Positions 18,721 to 20,424 of a DNA stretch of 20,424 nt are shown piece after piece. A program made the position numbers and the translations under genes. The notes below the pieces were generated by a model. The model was given only the letters and a program-made list of their open reading frames with translations. It ran no database searches and was not told the origin of the DNA. Origin of the DNA: Euplotes cf. woodruffi 2 WChen-2021. Its lineage: Eukaryota; Ciliophora; Spirotrichea; Euplotida; Euplotidae. Each line of letters opens with the position of its first letter. Position 1 is the stretch's first letter. Where the stretch lies: assembly GCA_021441665.1 (NCBI GenBank), contig JAGYYN010032035.1, forward strand, positions 1 to 20,424, given 5' to 3'.

Positions 18721-20424
18721 TTATGATCTTGTTCATCTTCATAATCTTCATCATTTTCATCTTGATGATCTTCTGCGTCCATTTCTTCCATCTCTGGTGC
18801 TTCATGAACTGGTTCTACATACCCTGTGCCTTCCTCATCCTCTTCTACAAATATAACTTAACTATTTTTACCTTCGTCCATTCCTTCGCCTTCTTCATAG
18901 TCTTCGCCTTCTCCTTCATATTCCTGTTGGATCGGCTGTTGGAGCATAGCTTGGTCTACAGTCGGAAAGTATGCATGTTCTGCATTCAATCTTTCTAACT
19001 GTTCTGCCTTTTGAAGAAGCACCTTCTGCTCTGGAGTGAGATGATCATCAACATTTAATTTTGCTTCTCTAAGCAAGTTAGCATACTGTTCAACTTCTTG
19101 CATTCGGAGAAGCTCTTGGAAGAAGTTCTTTGATGCCATTTCAACTAGCAGCGGACGATTAGCGACATTAATTTCTATTTCAGCCTTTTTCCTTTCGTAT
19201 TCCTTTTCTAAAATTAGTCATTTTTCAGCGGCCTGTCTTCTAGCTCTTTCTCTCATTTCTCTCAAGGCTTCGGTATTGTCAACGATAGCAGGAGATCTGA
19301 TTACTCTTTCCTTCATTCTCGTTTGCTTGAACTTTCTTTCGAGTGCTTCTCTCGCATTCAAATGCTCGCTAATCAGCTTTGACTCGAGCTCTCTTCTTCT
19401 TAATGCGATTTGGGCGTCAAATTTCTTAGTGCTTTGCGCGCATTTCAGCGGTGGCTTCAGAGACTCGATTTCTTTCCTCATTTGTCTTACGTTGAAGGTC
19501 AGTAGCTTTTCTTCTGGACGGTTTGCAGCGTCCATGTACTGCCTTAGCTCTTTATTCGGTTTCGTTTCGCAAAAGTTGAATGGAACCATTTTTGTTCAAC
19601 TTTTAGACTGCCTCTTTGACTCTAAGCCTTTGTGGAAGTTCAACTGTAAAGTTTCAAAATCAGGCACTGGCTTTGATGGAGCTGGTTTGAAGGTAAACTC
19701 TGGATTTTCATATGACTTTGATCGCTTTTGGATTTCATTAGTTTCCTTTATTTTCTCATATAACGCCATTCTAGGAGGAAGCTTAGATTGAGCTAAAGCT
19801 AGTTCAGCGTTTTGCTTGATTCTTAATTCGCGCTCTTTCTTATCCTTTTTCATCATATAATCGTACATTTGAATCTTTGCATGGCCTGGAACAGGATTAG
19901 CTTTAAATGGCGGATGATTCATTACATCATACTCTGGATCATAAATAGGTGTCACTGCGTTACTGTATCTTTGCTGAAATTTCATCATATCTCGATCATA
20001 AAATGAAAAAGGCTTAGCTGCTTGTTTGTTGATTAAAAAGTTTTCTTTGTTTTGTCTGCGCCTTTCTTCCTGCTGCTTCAACAGCTTCTCGTAGCGCGGC
20101 TCGAGCGTCGACTTGGGTATCTCCTTGGCCCTGAACTGCTGCGACATCTCGTACTCGTCTTCGAGGTACTTGTACTTGATCATCTCTTCGAGCTTGCGCT
20201 CTCTGATGCTTTTGCCTTTCTTTTTGTCGCGCTTCATGAACGCAGGGTCGCCCGGAATCGTGATGCGGTACTTGCCCTTGCCGTCGTTGCGCGGAAACAT
20301 CGGGAACTCGGCCATGCGCTTGTTGACTTCGTTCTTGATCGCCTTGTTGCGGGCCGCGACTTCGTTTTCGTCGACCTCGTCGGCTGCTCCGCTGTCGATG
20401 ACTTTGCGCAGGTCGGCGTCGGAT
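18721..20424 (-). CDS. FAM161: FAM161-family basal body/ciliary protein (5' end outside window)
   Basis: The frame is open to the window edge upstream of the ATG at 20313-20315, so the N-terminus is cut off by the window and that Met is internal. Exons 18872-20424 and 18721-18844 flank a 27-nt GTA...TAG intron (18845-18871); stop TAA at 18721-18723. FAM161 features in order: RAKEIPKSTLEPRYEKL, KPFSFYDRDMM, HPPFKANPVPGHAKI, LPPRMALYEKI, FTFKPAPSKPVPDFETLQLN, MVPFNFCETKP, then a long Arg/Glu-rich helix and a Glu/Asp-rich acidic tail in exon 2. Two TGA codons are read as Cys (before TKMVPFNF and after RRQAAEK). In animals FAM161A is part of the centriole inner scaffold and connecting cilium; a basal-body role in a ciliate is inferred. 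Codons from about 20080 to the window edge are strikingly G/C-ending, unlike the rest. Confidence 0.8.

Noticed and set aside
18845-18871. 27-nt TA-bounded segment in FAM161 as a germline-eliminated sequence (IES)
   Set aside because: GTA...TAG also has TA at both ends, but it is a perfectly normal tiny GT-AG intron like those elsewhere, so an intron is the simpler call. Somatic DNA would decide.
18723-18998. Plus-strand Phe/Ile-rich ORF resembling a membrane protein
   Set aside because: Antisense of the Glu/Asp-rich tail of the FAM161 gene.
1-20424. UGA = tryptophan (Blepharisma/Colpoda-like code)
   Set aside because: The recognisable conserved Trp positions are TGG, TGA sits before LDEAD and in Cys-rich contexts, introns are not the uniform 15-16 nt of heterotrichs, and stop-linked shifts point to Euplotes. 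Not fully excluded without alignment.
1-20424. Telomeric C4A4/G4T4 repeats, Tec-like transposons, tRNA, rRNA, CRISPR
   Set aside because: Looked for by eye; no telomere repeat, terminal inverted repeats with transposase, cloverleaf or repeat-spacer array was seen.

Overview
The window reads as nuclear DNA of a spirotrich ciliate that uses the euplotid code (UGA = cysteine, stops UAA/UAG), most like Euplotes. Three signs agree. (1) In-frame TGA interrupts almost every gene, including conserved ones (an Rrp8 rRNA methyltransferase, a DDX21-like helicase, a FAM161 protein). The recognisable conserved Trp positions use TGG, and one TGA lies directly before LDEAD, where Cys fits and Trp does not. 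(2) Introns are GT-AG and mostly tiny (24-28 nt in several genes), with some longer ones. (3) Several genes change frame exactly at an internal TAA or TAG, typically after AAA or AAG, the known signature of Euplotes stop-codon +1 frameshifting.

Layout. 377-2042(-): coiled-coil protein with two stop-frameshifts. 2116-4600(+): low-complexity/coiled-coil protein needing up to five. 5185-5784(-): NMP kinase with a lipid-anchor N-terminus. 6235-9119(+): large disordered protein with a +1 and a +2 site. 9481-10117(+): small three-exon unknown. 10338-12438(+): ten-exon secreted Cys-rich protein. 12631-13448(-): coiled-coil protein. About 14140-14651(-): unknown protein with a +2 and a +1 site, only 49 bp from the divergent RRP8 gene 14701-15558(+). 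15920-18086(-): DDX21-like DEAD-box helicase with a one-base frame break at an A5 run. 18721-20424(-): FAM161-family protein, whose 5' end lies beyond the window. Spacers are AT-rich and 49 to about 650 bp; none holds a recognisable RNA gene or transposon.

Functionally, RRP8 and the DDX21-like helicase both point to nucleolar ribosome biogenesis. FAM161, and possibly the coiled-coil proteins, point to basal body or cytoskeleton. Ten closely packed genes on both strands with no telomere repeat do not fit a typical Euplotes macronuclear nanochromosome (about one gene each). The window is therefore more likely germline (micronuclear) DNA or a relative with unfragmented chromosomes. All frameshift and splice calls come from reading-frame continuity; no transcript or peptide evidence was available.
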